A DNA stretch of 44,990 bases from Folioceros fuciformis (lineage: Eukaryota > Anthocerotophyta > Anthocerotopsida > Anthocerotales): assembly GCA_049999805.1 (NCBI GenBank), contig JBNGIO010006220.1, forward strand, positions 172,975 to 217,964. The letters run 5' to 3'. Positions 19,933-32,382 of this stretch are shown here, piece by piece. Below the pieces are notes generated by a model. The model did not search any database and was not told the origin of the DNA. It saw only the letters and a list, made by a program, of their open reading frames with translations. Both the position numbers and the translations under genes were made by a program. The stretch's first letter is position 1. The number at the start of each line of letters is the position of its first letter.

Positions 19933-22900
19933 ATGGAGAATATGGCTCTTGCTCTAGCTCAGGGAGGGGCGGTTGCCTTCCCGCGACTGACCACCAGACG
20001 CAGCACGCGACCCACAGCTTTCAGGCCCTCTTTGCCTTGGCCGCCCCGTCTTTCGGTGGCTCCAACGCTGTCGTACGTTTCTCGATCCTGGGGAAGATTG
20101 AAGTCGTTCAATGAAGGTTGAGGGAATTGAAAATTTGATTTACAGCTGCTCCAAAGTGAGACCAGCTTCGATAGTCGGCTTGTCCGGTTACGCCAATTCG
20201 GCGTGATTCGATTTTGTGTAGGCTCTGGGGACGGAAAGTATCGATTTCAGGTGAAGGCACAAGCCGTTGCGGGAACTGAGCAGGTGCGAATTCGGAGTTT
20301 GGTCTTTTGCGTGCGGAATCAATCGTAAGATGTGCGTCACAGTGTCCACCCGATGCGCATTTGTGATCAGGATGCATTGCCAACAACACCCTCTGTCGTC
20401 GAGTCTACCTCAGAGCTCTACCATCTGTATCGATACCCTCTACTTCCAGAGTCTGGTGCAGCGGCACTCTTGAAACAGGTGAAGTGTTTGAATTCACCAT
20501 GTTTTATGGCTGTTGTAGCTACGGGAGGTGTTGCTTCACGCATTTCTGTTACATTCTTACAGGTCCAGGACAAAATTTCTCCAGATGTTGCCTCTATTGA
20601 AACTGAACAGGTAGTAGACGGTTTCTTTTGAGCAAGCCGTGCTTGTTTGTTAACACTCTTGCTTGACGCAGTCTATTCGTAAATTGTGTGCAGTGCTTCA
20701 ACATCGCTTTGAGTGGACCCCTTTCGCCAGAGAAGTTGAATGTCCTCAGGTGGTTGCTGCAAGAGACCTATGCACCAAGAAACCTGAAATCCATCAGTCA
20801 TCTGTCACCACGCTCTGCTCATGAAGGTTGGTTGAGCACTTGGCCCCTTCTGTTGGTGCGAAAGGCCTTTTTACGGATTGAGGTTTTGCGTATCACAAAT
20901 GTTGTAAATCAAAGTGGCTTCCAGCAAACTCCATCGGTCTCACATTTGCAGGTCTTTCATTTTGTATCAATGCATGTGGCTACCTAATGAGGAGATGGAG
21001 TAGTTAACTTTCGGGTTCGCTGGTCCAGTGGTGGTGGAGGTTGGCCCACGTTTGTCTTTCACAACTGCCTGGTCAGCCAATGCGGTATCAATATGCAGCG
21101 CTTGTGGATTAGTTGAGGTTACGCGTATAGAACGATCAAGGAGGTACTTTTTGAGTGTCAGCAATGAAGCAGCGCCCTTGGATGGAGATCTGGTTGAGAA
21201 GTTTGCATCTATGGTAAGTTGCAACACCAGGGAAAGGACCCGCTCTGTTGCATTCTACTGTCCAGTTCTCATCAGTAGTAATGACGTTAGACGTTGCTAA
21301 CTTGGAAAGTCTTTCCACGTAGGTTCATGACAGGATGACTGAGTGTGTATACAGCTCGAAGTTGATGTCCTTCGAGAACAAAGTATTCCCAGCACCTGTA
21401 ACTCAAGTGCCAGTTATTGAGGTAGGGTGTGTTGATCTCATTTTCAAATTAAAGCAAACTTAGGCATTCCGTCGCTCATACTTAGATGTCCCTGTGCGTG
21501 TGATTCTCTGGGAAAAGGAAGGACGGGCAGCACTTGAGGCAATCAACAAGTCAATGGGACTAGCTTTTGATGAGTTCGATCTGGAGGTCAGATGGAAATT
21601 TGAACCTTGTCTTGTTTGTCATCTGGAATACAACTTCGCCTGGGTCTGATACCTAATTGTGCTTCACGGCCTCTTTGAGGTGGACAGTTTTATACAAACC
21701 TTTTTGCCCACGACATCAAACGCAACCCGACAAATGTTGAGCTGTTTGATATTGCTCAGTCAAACAGCGAGCACAGCAGGCACTGGTTTTTTAAGGTAAT
21801 CATTCTGTTGCCCAAATGAGTCAAGCAACATTATCTTTTCTTTGAGCTCACAGGTGAACAAGTGTGTAACAGGGGAAAATAGTCATTGATGGGCATCCGG
21901 CACCGTCCACGTTAATGGATCTTGTAAAAGACACTTTGAAGGCCAATCCAAACAATTCCGTCATTGGTTTCAAAGACAATTCCAGGCACAGCACCTGCCA
22001 GCTCCCGCTGCAGAGCGTTTAGGTCCATACTAGTGTGCTCCTGGTTAGTTATGTTACTGTTGATCTGACATGCTGCAGTGCGATTCGGGGCTTTCCTGTA
22101 AAGGCAATTCTGCCTGCTGAACCTGGACGACCTTCACCGTTGGGACCCAAAGACCGAGATCTTGATATCCTCTTCACTGCTGAAACACACAACTTCCCCT
22201 GTGCAGTAGGTTTCTTTGATGAGGCCATGTTTTGAAGAAATTGAATTGACTTCTCCTGTCACCGTGCAGCTGGTAGCTCTAACCGAGATCCTCTTTTGCA
22301 GGTTGCACCATTTCCAGGAGCTGAGACAGGGGCAGGTGGTCGCATTCGAGATACCCATGCTACAGGGGTTGGATCCATTGTGGTTGCTGCAACAGCTGGG
22401 TACTGTGTTGGAAATCTCCAGGTTTGCAGCGACCAGCCATGGTCTTGATGTGCGTGCAATTCATGGCTATTTAGGTAGTGTGGACCTACCATTTTATAAC
22501 TATAATTAACTTACTAACAAGAAGAATTTATTTATTTTTTCATCGTTGTGGAGTTTTCCTGTGGTCCTTCATTCGTCATTGTACGCCTGCTACTATACTC
22601 GACTTTGATGTTTGTTACATGTAGCTGGAGGGATCATTTGCTCCATGGGAGGATTCGTGCTTCATCTATCCCCCCAATCTGGCATCTCCCCTTCAGGTAT
22701 GTCATAAATACGAACAAACCTGCTCATTATACTGTTCAGGTCATGGAATCTCAGTTCTTGAGCTTTTATTCATATCTTTGCAATCAGATTTTGATTGATG
22801 CAAGCAATGGAGCATCTGACTATGGCAACAAGTTTGGGGAGCCGCTCATTCAGGTGTCCCTTTAGCTGTCTCAGTATCTAAGCTAGAATGAAGGTAGAAT

Positions 22901-25900
22901 TACATCTCGTAAAGTGCGACTGCCCTAAGCTTGTTGATGGCAGGGTTACACTCGTTCATTTGGGATGAGACTTGTGAATGGTGAGCGGAGGGAGTGGCTT
23001 AAGCCAATAATGTTCAGTGCCGGGATTGGGCAGGTATTGTATGCCACAATGCATGACCTGAAAGGTTTTAATTTTTCCCAAGTATAGTCTACTCTAGCGG
23101 TCTATGGCACTCTTTGCACTCCTCACCGCTCTGAGCAGCAATTGATTTGTCACAGATTGATCACCGCCACCTGGAAAAAGAAGATCCTGAAGTAGGGATG
23201 CTTGTGGTGAAGGTATGAAGTTCGCCTTGCGCTAACTGTGTCTTTATGAAAAGTTCCGACGCGCAAGCTCATAGTTTATGATGCCTCACTGCTAGTTGAA
23301 TTTATCCTCCAGATTGGTGGCCCAGCCTACAGGATAGGGATGGGAGGTGGTGCAGCTTCCAGCATGGTGACTAAGGAAACCCTTGGATGAAATACCAAAG
23401 GATATGTCATTTGGCTTAAGTTACATCTTTTTGAAATTTTGGATGGTTCGGAAGGCTAATTCTTAGTCTACTGTGTGGAGCAGGTCAGTGGGCAAAATGA
23501 TGCAGAGCTGGACTTCAATGCAGTACAGAGAGGTGATGCTGAGATGGCTCAGAAGCTGTATCGAGTAGTGCGCACGTGTGTTGAATTAGGCGATCAAAAT
23601 CCGATTGTTAGCATACATGACCAAGGTGCTGGAGGAAATTGCAACGTCGTGAAAGAGATTATCTACCCCAAGGTTGGTGATCTTTGATACACATTATTTT
23701 CTGGATTTTCTGGAAGAGCAAGAACCTTGCTCTTCTCGAGTGTGTCTTTGCTGCACTTTCTGTAAGGTTGGACGTCTGGGTGAATCATCGCTTGATATCT
23801 TTTTATCAGGGTGCGGAGATTGATGTGAGGTCAATTGTTGTTGGCGATCACACAATGTCAGTCCTGGAGATATGGGGTGCAGAGTATCAGGAGCAGGTAT
23901 TTTGTTGAGATGTCTCCTTGTAACTATGTGCTCAGGGTCTGTTACTTGTGTTGTTTCTTCCCTGTTTTAAGTACTTGCTGCATCATGGTGCTCAAAAGTG
24001 AAGAGATCCTGTGGTGCACTTCAGAAATCAGCAGAAGTGATGCACAAGAACAGTCCCGGCTGGCTTTTTGTCTTTTGTACATCTTAATGTGTTGCATACA
24101 CGTTGTGTACACGAGAAAGTGTGTGTGGCATCTCTGATTAAACTTTTGGGGTTTCTACTCAGGATGCCTTGCTGATCAGGCCAGAAAATGAAGGATTGCT
24201 GCGTTCAATCTGCCAGAGGGAGCGTGTGTCAATGGCAGTGATTGGCAAGATCAGGTTGTTTTCTGGTTTGTCAAAATATCTCCCTCTCATCAAGAGGGAG
24301 TGTATACATGGTGGTCAAACTAAGTTTTTCGATCTTTGCTGCAAGCAGTGGTGAAGGTCGGATTGTCCTAGTGGATGGGATTGCTAGGGAGGAAGCCCGG
24401 TCCAAGGGTCTCCCAGACCCAATGCCTGCTGTGGAGCTCGATCTTGAAAAGGTGTACTGTATTTCCATGCAGGAGTGTAATATTGTATGGTTACAATGTT
24501 CATGGGGCTAAGTGTAACTGACAATTGCTTACATGTCACTGCTCCTCTTCCGAAAGGTGTTAGGTGATATGCCACAGAAGGTGTTTGAGTTCAGCCGGAG
24601 AAATGACCCTTTGGAGCCCTTTGCTACTGCACCCGGAGTCACTGTGTCAGAAGCCTTAAAACGCGTTCTACGGCTGCCATCTGTGTGCTCCAAGCGGTTC
24701 TTAACCACAAAGGTCTGTATTGTACACGTCTGACGTTTCCTGACCTAGTGCGGTAGGACGACGCTTCAGGGCTGTATCAATTCTAGGGTGCATTTGTGGC
24801 AGGTTGATCGCTGTGTGACAGGCCTGGTTGCTAGGCAGCAAACTGTTGGCCCTTTGCAGTTAACCTTGGCAGACGTGGCCGTCATTGCACAGGTCTTCTT
24901 CACCAACATGGTTTCGTTTGTGAATCTGCTTATGTGAGCATGTTATGTTTCAGGCAAAGCTGCTAAGTTACTGATATATTTCTTTACGTGTGATTCACCT
25001 GTTTTATGTAGACTCACACAGGCATAACGGGGGCTGCATGTTCAATCGGAGAACAGCCTATCAAGGTACTCTTTAAAAAATTGTATCCTTGTGTACTAAG
25101 GTTCTTTCTCGGCCTGGGAGATTTATGCATGCATTTTGAACTGACAGGGCTTGCTCAACCCCAAGGCCATGGCCAGGCTGGCTATAGGAGAAGCACTTAC
25201 CAATCTCGTGTGGGCGAAGGTGATTTTCGGTACCAAAATTGTTTAATCCTGGCTGTAATAGGGCTAGCTTACCTTATGATATCCTTGTTGAAAAGCAGAT
25301 TACTTCATTGAGGGACGTGAAGGCAAGTGGAAACTGGATGTATGCTGCAAAAATGGACGCCGAAGGAGCTGCTATGTATGATGCAGGCGTTGCTCTGCGT
25401 GATGCTATGATTGAGCTGGAGGTTGCAATTGATGGGGGCAAAGATAGTCTGTCAATGGCTGCCCAAGCAGGAGGGGAGACAGTAAAAGCGCCTGGAAACC
25501 TAGTCATCAGTGCTTATTGCACTTGTCCAGACATATCAAAAGTTGTTACTCCTGATTTGAAGGTAAAATGAGTCCTTGTTGCCCCTCTTAGCTCCTTGGA
25601 GGAGGTTTGGCTCAAGGTATCCAGTTTTTTCTGCTATTCAGTGTTTTTCGATTCGACCTGTGTTCTGGATAACCTGCTATGTATGAAACTTAACGTGAAC
25701 TGTGAACTGGGCTGTGGGTCATAGCTCGGACATGCGGGGCGTCTGTTGCACATTGATATTGCTCGTGGAAAACGGCGCCTTGGAGGCTCCGCCTTGGCAC
25801 AAGCGTATGATCAGGTTCGTGTCATGACATCTGTTCTAAAAAACTTGAACTATCTACTTGATCTGTGCTCAGGGTTGATTCTGCGAGTAGTATGGGTATG

Positions 25901-27622
25901 CCTCAAACGTGGTTTGGTCTGTCGCACAGATTGGTGATGAATGTCCTGACGTTGATGACATAAAGTATCTTCAGAAGGTGTTCAATGCGACTCAGGTAAC
26001 ACTACGATTGCTTCAGTGGTCTAAAACAGGTCCTCCTGAATGTCTTCAGTGGCCATGGCCTGCTGAGTGCGTAGATTAACCCCACATTGCTCCTTTCCCC
26101 TAATTCAGGTACTGGTGGACAGAGAGCTCATTGCAGCAGGGCATGATGTCAGTGACGGTGGAATAATTGTGACCTTGTTGGAGATGGCATTTGCTGGCAA
26201 TTGTGGAATCGATGTAAACTTATCCACTTCTGAGGGTCTTGCACAGGACCCTTTTGCAACTCTGTTCTCTGAGGAACTCGGTCTCGTTCTTGAGGTTAGC
26301 CCCGCTTGGATTACTTAATGTGGTTCACGTTGTTGCCTTCCACATGCTTGGAGTGGGATGTTTAGTCTGTGGCTGTTGAAACTTGTTGGCACAGGCGAAC
26401 CACTTGGATTCTGCCACAGTAGAAGGAGTACTGCAGTCAGCTGGAGTGAGCTATGAATGGATTGGTTTCGTAAGACCTTCACCGCGTGTGGTTGTGGCTA
26501 TTGATGGGGTTGTGTATGTTGAGGATGCCACATCTGACCTTAGAGACGTTTGGGAAGAGACAAGCTTCTCACTAGAAAGACTTCAGCGCCTCGAGTCCTG
26601 TGTGGAAGCCGAGCAGCAGGGGCTTCGCAGCAGGACAACCCCCTTGTGGAACTTAAGTTCCCCCCCCATAAGGACGTCGGAAGATCACTTGAATGCAGCT
26701 GCTAGGCCAAAAGTTGCCATTATTCGTGAAGAAGGGAGCAATGGTGACCGGGAGATGTCTGCTGCAGTTCATGCAGCAGGTTTTGAACCTTGGGATGTCC
26801 CGATGGCAGATTTACTAGCTGAAAAAGCAACGTTAGATCAGTACAGAGGAATTATTTTTGTAGGTGGCTTCAGTTATGCAGACGTTTTGGATTCTGCAAA
26901 AGGATGGGCAGGCACAATACGCTTCAACGCAGACTTATTAAAACAGGTGAGACTCTATGGTTAGCCCTTTGCCAATTGGGCCTTTGCACAGTTTCTGTCT
27001 TTTGCTGAACAGCCACACCTGCGTACTTTTGCAGTTTCAACAGTTCTACAACCGCCCAGACACGTTTAGTCTTGGTGTTTGCAATGGCTGCCAATTAATG
27101 GCACTTCTCGGCTGGGTCCCAGGAGCCGATGTTGGAGGCACGCTTGGTTCTGGTGGGGACCAAGCACAGCCAAGATTTGTGCACAATGAGTCCGGTCGAT
27201 TTGAATGTCGGTTTTCATCTGTAACTATCAGAGATTCCCCGGCCTTGATGCTGAAGGGAATGGCTGGAACAACAGTAGGCGTGTGGACTGCACATGGTGA
27301 AGGACGAGCTTTATTTCCAGATGGAAGTATTCTAGATCAAATCCTTGATTTGAATTTGGCACCTATAAGGTACTGCGACGACTCAGGATTTGCAACCGAG
27401 GTTTACCCATTCAATCCCAACGGCTCACCCGAGGGTATCGCTGCTATATGCTCACCGGATGGGCGGCATTTGGCCATGATGCCACACCCTGAAAGATGTT
27501 TTCTTATGTGGCAATTTCCCTGGTATCCTAGGGAGTGGGTGGACATTGATCCTCTGGGTCCAAGCCCCTGGCTGCGTCTTTTTCAAAATGCCAGGCAGTG
27601 GTGTGATGAGGTCTGTGCTTGA
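19933..27622 (+). CDS. Phosphoribosylformylglycinamidine synthase (FGAM synthase, PurL), about 31 exons
   Basis: Catalyses the fourth step of de novo purine synthesis: FGAR + glutamine + ATP to FGAM, in plastids or mitochondria of plants. Exons: 19933-20116, 20330-20478, 20563-20610, 20694-20826, (20952-20963), 21029-21213, 21323-21421, 21518-21586, 21688-21795, 21873-21985, 22079-22205, 22302-22421, 22625-22696, 22788-22853, 22944-23033, 23156-23212, 23313-23366, 23484-23672, 23810-23896, 24163-24254, 24349-24451, 24557-24712, 24803-24892, 25012-25065, 25148-25219, 25299-25562, 25725-25814, 25930-25995, 26109-26294, 26395-26946, 27035-27622. Total 1424 residues, near the Arabidopsis length. 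The N terminus is a basic transit peptide. Motifs: AQSNSEHSRHWFF, AETHNFPCAVAPFPGAETG, GGPAYRIGMGGGAASSM, GQNDAELDFNAVQRGDAEM, SIHDQGAGGNCN. The glutaminase domain has nucleophile Cys in SLGVCNGCQLM and His/Glu in MMPHPERC. All frames are intact. Confidence 0.96.
21986..22078 (+). other. GC-AG intron in the FGAM synthase gene
   Basis: The exon ends TTCCAG and the intron starts GCACAG, ending at CTGCAG|TGCG. Phase 2 to phase 2 joins GFKDNS to AIRGF, as in the plant family. No GT donor nearby keeps both phase and the conserved residues. Confidence 0.75.
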
Positions 27623-28247
27623 GCACTCCTTATTTTGATTTACGTTGCACTTCCGGGGGTGTAATCAACCCAGACGGATTATCACGTCATCAAATTTTTG
27701 ACTTGCACGGGCATTTGAAAGTCGGTACATTGTGTTTTCTAAGGATATTAGAATATTAAAATATGCTAAGGATGAAACGAGTGGTGAAAGTGCTGTTTGC
27801 GGTCTGGCGGCATCCAACGTCAGAAACCCTGCGTACGCAGGTCCACCATGGGAACCAGGCCTACAAAGAGAAAGTCTTGCTCCAACTGCAAGAAAACGTC
27901 TCGTGGTAATCCGAAAGGAAAGCAGGTCCTAGGCCCTCTAACAAGGGGGCTATGGCATGCGAAAGGGGAAACTTTCTCACAATATATTTTTTAATGTTTT
28001 CTCATGGGTATCTTTATGAATATTCTCTTTTAATGCCTACATTTTCGTGTCCTCTCCGTAAACTTACCCAACCGGACTCAGCACTAAAGGGAACTCAGAA
28101 AAAGGGACAAAAAAAAACACCACAACACATGCATATTTCAGGAAACAAGCACAAACTCTTGGTTTTCATGTTCACACTCTGTAAATTATCACAGAGGTTT
28201 CCTCTTCTCTAGGGTTGGATCTTTACAAAATATTCTCTTTTGCAACC

Positions 28248-28347
28248 AACTGGATCTTTACAAGATATTCCCAATTTCAGGGTTTGCGCCTCTTCGCAAC
28301 TGGATCTTTACAAGATATTCCCAATTTTAGGGTTTGTGCCTCTTCCC
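28248..28347 (+). repeat. 50-bp tandem duplication
   Basis: Two 50-bp copies begin aactggatctttacaagata, at 28248 and 28298, with a few base changes. A third, shorter and diverged copy begins at about 28214. Confidence 0.85.
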
Positions 28348-28450
28348 AAATGCGGTGAAGATGCGGTTTCATATAGGCTTTTAGGGTCAGCACCCAAGAC
28401 AAACAATCACCAGCCCTCAAGGTGTTTGGTTTATCATGTGCCAAAGTTCG

Positions 28451-28630
28451 CCATGCCCCTTATGCTCCATTCTGATTGTGCAAGTGTGGTGTTTCATTGT
28501 AATCCATCACAACATCGACTATCACTCTTCCATCACTTTTCCATGCTCCTTATGGTCCATTTCGATTGTGCAAGTGTGGTGTTTCATTGTAATCCATCAC
28601 AACATCGACTATCACTCTTTCATCACTTTT
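28451..28630 (+). repeat. 90-bp tandem duplication
   Basis: Two 90-bp copies start at ccatgcccct (28451) and ccatgctcct (28541). They differ at only a few bases, so the duplication is fairly young. Confidence 0.9.
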
Positions 28631-29643
28631 CCATGGGAGAACACAGAGCATATGTATGAGCAACCATTAGCCACACAATTGGGCGCTCAACGTTCATCAA
28701 AATGTACCACCCTATCTATTGCTAAGTCGTTGTATGCACACCCTGTAACCAAAAAAGGGTTTGCTTCATGGGGGTGTATGCCTACCACTCAATCCACATC
28801 TACCCCAAGCCACTACTTTGCCTACTTCCCCTACAGCCACAACTATCTATATCCCCTATGTATATCTACAACCTCTACGCATCCCGTAATTCCGCAGCTA
28901 CCTCGTCCATACCTGCCGCTAGTGTATCCATGCTTGTCTTTAGGGTATTAACACCCGCCTTCAAGTTCTCCACCCCTATGACCAACGTATGCGTCGCTTT
29001 GTGCACAACAGCCACCATAGACCTCACGGTGAGGAACACATCCTTCACTCTATCTTGGTTCTCGCTCCCACCTCCTAGTCCTCGCTCTGAGCCTGTGTTG
29101 TTGCTCCCACCTCTTTGTGCCGATATGCCTCCCCGGTGTTAGAGCCACACCTCATCCGCAAGGTAGTCAAGGTTAGGGTCGTGTCCTCTTATCCTCTTCT
29201 GAGCCAGATTGAGAGCCTGTGTACGTGACTTCCCTCCTCCGCCGCCGCGGCCTTGGGTTCAGTGGACTTTTGGTCTCCATATTGTGCCCCTCTTCCCCTT
29301 TTGACTGTGCTCCCTATGTTTCCATCCCCACACACGCGTGCCGTTCCCGACCTGATCCTGCACTTCCCCCGTTTCTTGCAATGCTAGCGTCCACAGCTTC
29401 CAGCTCTTGTTACACAGCCTTGCACTCCTCCCTCAAGCAGGACACCCTCCCCAACCTCCTCTCCAGTTGTTGCCGGCGCATGACATCCAGGTACCTCCAT
29501 CGTCATTTTCCCTGTACATTGGCCTTCGTGGTCTACTGCCCTCCTTCCAGTCCCACCTCCCTATTGCAATCATGGACATCATCTCTAGAGCTGCCTCATT
29601 AGCACCTATGCCACCACAGCCAATATTCCCCACTTGCCTTGAC

Positions 29644-29826
29644 TAAAGGAAATTATGTTAGTTTAGGTTAGTTTCATAATTAGCTTATTAGTTAATTAAA
29701 TACCCTAAAATACATATATACACTTTTTCTTTACTTTTGAACATAACGATAACTGCTTTTGCTTTGTGCACCTCTCGTGCTCTCGTGCCTGTGCACTACC
29801 ATACTCACTCAATCCATAACTCGAAA
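29644..29826 (+). repeat. 5' LTR of element A
   Basis: 183 bp from taaaggaaat to ataactcgaaa. It aligns over its full length with the right copy at 35800-35982. Its ends are TA and AA rather than the usual TG and CA. Confidence 0.9.
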
Positions 29827-29839
29827 TGGTATCAGAGCC
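29827..29839 (+). other. Primer-binding site of element A
   Basis: TGGTATCAGAGCC immediately follows the LTR and matches the complement of plant initiator tRNA-Met, the standard copia primer. Confidence 0.9.
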
Positions 29840-31211
29840 ATGAAAATTGATCCCTCTCACTAGTACAGCCCGGGATTGTGATAGGAGCCATGGCGATTAT
29901 GCCTGAATTTTGTGCTTTCATGAAGCTATGAAGTAACGGCCTCAGGCAAAGGATCCAAGTGAGGGGACTAACACCGTGTGATCAGTCCCACCAGCGCGAT
30001 GCTTATCAACTGTCGGAGTCGTTTCTAGCAATATGGCATGCCGCGCCCTGATTCTCATTAGCCGCACATGGTTTTGTTTGGGAATCACATTGCATCGTGA
30101 GGTCGGGCAGGCGAGATGGATGGAGGCACCTCAACGCCGAAGTGACATCGTTCTTCCTGCGCTAAGCGCTGTGGAGTCTTTGTGGCCGATTTGCCCATGG
30201 TGCGCTGCACCCTGATCTAAGGATATTCACAACAAGGTCGTAAAGTTGGGCAGGGGATGGAAATGCCACCCCCATGGTGTGCCGCGCCCTGAACCATATC
30301 ACACGCGACACTGCAGCAACCATCAGCACCCTGAATTTTCGTTTTGGATCAACACAGGATTTTATGGGCAGCCGCTGTTCAAGATGCCTGCAGGATATCA
30401 TGCCTTATCATGATCTAGGGACGCCATGGTGGCAACAGCACTAGTAGGCCGTTGCGGCATCAATAGATTGCTGTGAGGGCAGCGGGCTCATGCACCTGCG
30501 CAAAACGGGTGCACGGTTTTTCCTCTTCGGCGTCATCGCTGACGGCATGGGAAAAACACGAGATTGTTTCAATGTTTTTTGGTGAAGATGTTGAGACTTG
30601 GGTGAAGATGCCAAGGCGGAGGGCCTCTTGCGCCCAACGGAGGAGTGTTTATTTTCAATCTCCTCCGACACTTAGATCTGCTAGGGATTCTACTTTCTCA
30701 TATTGCAAGTTGAAGGAACCCCGTGCCAGATCCTCCAGCGATTTTTCATTTCTTGCTGTGCGCTGCGCTGCATCTCGAAGTCGTATTCGACATCCTGTGA
30801 GCTCACGCTTAGTGCAACATCCATCTTTTCTAATTTCTCACAACTTGCGACGACGACAAATTAAGGATAATTTAAGGGAAGCCACTATCCAAATTCAAGG
30901 ACTCCAAGATGTTTTGTCTGGTCTCATTTCATGAGTTCAACAGCTGTTTTCGTTGGCTACCCCGTTTGAAGAGGAAAAGCGCATGCATCTGACTCAGCTA
31001 CTTTCACCGGAACGCTCATGCGTACCCTATCCTTAACATTTGAAGTTTGGACATGCAGCCAGGTTCGCCCTCAACAAGGTTCAGAGAATCAAATGAAGGC
31101 GAAGATTTGGACCTTGGCAGATTGGATTTGTAGGAGGAAGTTGCTTCACCTGTTGTCGATTCCACAACTGGCATCGATGAACAACAAGCAGCATCTCCTT
31201 CTTCTGAATTT

Positions 31212-32244
31212 TTGAGAAGTTATTGGGGCAATGTCCCTCAACCCAGCCCAGGCACTGATAGTAATTTTAGCACATCTGGTGTTCCTTCTCCTACAGCATG
31301 CAACCCTGCTGGTTTCGCAAGCACCCTTGCAGGCACGGTAGGCTACCCTGTTGCTGGAGCTGGACATTCTACTGGACAAGCTGTAAACTCAAGAACCAAC
31401 ACATCTCAACAACCTGTGCCTCGTGTCAACACCCTTGCGCAAGCTATGGCAATCACTCCAGGTGCCTTGAAGATTGATTTCAAGGACAAGGACCGCTTTA
31501 ATGCTAATGATTACCACATCTGGGTGATGAGGCTGACCCAGATTTTGGAGGAGCATGAGCTCATGTCCGTCGTGGACGAGACAGAACCAAAACCAGCAAC
31601 ACAACCCAACAATGCAAATCCTGCTGATATACTTGCATGGCAAAGGAAGGATAGGAGAGCCCGGTCGATCCTTTTGGCACATGAACATGATGCCGCATAC
31701 CATGGACGTTGACACTTTAGCATCAGTTTGGAACAACTTCAAACTCATTTATAGAGATAAGAGTTTTGTTTCCCTTGTGTTAGCAGGATTTTTTCACTAT
31801 TCGAATGAAGGATAATGAGTGTTGAGTCTTACATCAAAAAATTTCGCACAACTCGTGCGACTCTTGCATATTGTGGGACTATCTCCATTGAGTTTCAAGC
31901 TGCTATTTCATTTTTAGCATCTCTACCTGACAAATAATTCTCAGTTTATCAATCCTCAGAATGCTACTCTTCAAGCCGTTGGACCTGGTGCCAATGTAAC
32001 GTTGGAGTAGGTATTTGGAGCTTTGATTGCTGAAGAACGCCGGAGGAGCCTTCACAAGTCTAAGCCCAACACGTAGCAAGGCACCAGAGTTTTATTTGCC
32101 TCAAAAGGACGTGGAGGCAATCAAGGCAGAGGATGTGGGGGCTCAGCATGAGGAGGAGCTTCAACCTCTCAACAGCCCTACCTTCAAAGGCATACCTTCA
32201 CTTGCAACTGGTGTAAAATACCCGGTCATTTTGAGAAGGACTGC
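31212..32244 (+). pseudogene. Gag of element A, broken
   Basis: A copia gag core with KIDFKDKDRFNANDYHIWVM and ILEEHELMSVVDE runs to a stop at 31712. Further gag fragments continue in other frames. A CCHC zinc knuckle with spacing C-X2-C-X4-H-X4-C (CNWCKIPGHFEKDC) ends the region near 32244. Several frame changes and stops separate these parts. About 1.4 kb of leader without coding signal precedes it. Confidence 0.8.
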
Positions 32245-32382
32245 AGGAAGAAAAGGGCTAGTGAGCCCAGGAAGGAAAGTTCAAGTTCCATTCCAGAATC
32301 CAATGTAGCCACGTCTAAAGGTCTACCCAAAATACCCTCCATCTTAGCATTTTGCTTATCTTCTGTCCTAATCTAGAATGAC

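Larger units (their letters stand above)
27623..29638. other. Gene-free, CT-rich region after FGAM synthase, partly older mobile-element DNA
   Basis: The first few hundred bases are the FGAM synthase 3' UTR and flank. From about 28200 the DNA holds tandem duplications, then a C/T-rich stretch to 29638. On the minus strand that stretch has fragments rich in Ala, Val, Met and Glu that look like a coiled coil but are broken by stops. It may be the interior of element B, interrupted by element A at 29643. Confidence 0.45.

Noticed and set aside
28436-28951. 171-codon plus frame across the 90-bp duplication
   Set aside because: The 90-bp period keeps the frame open by itself. The product is low in information and unlike any family.
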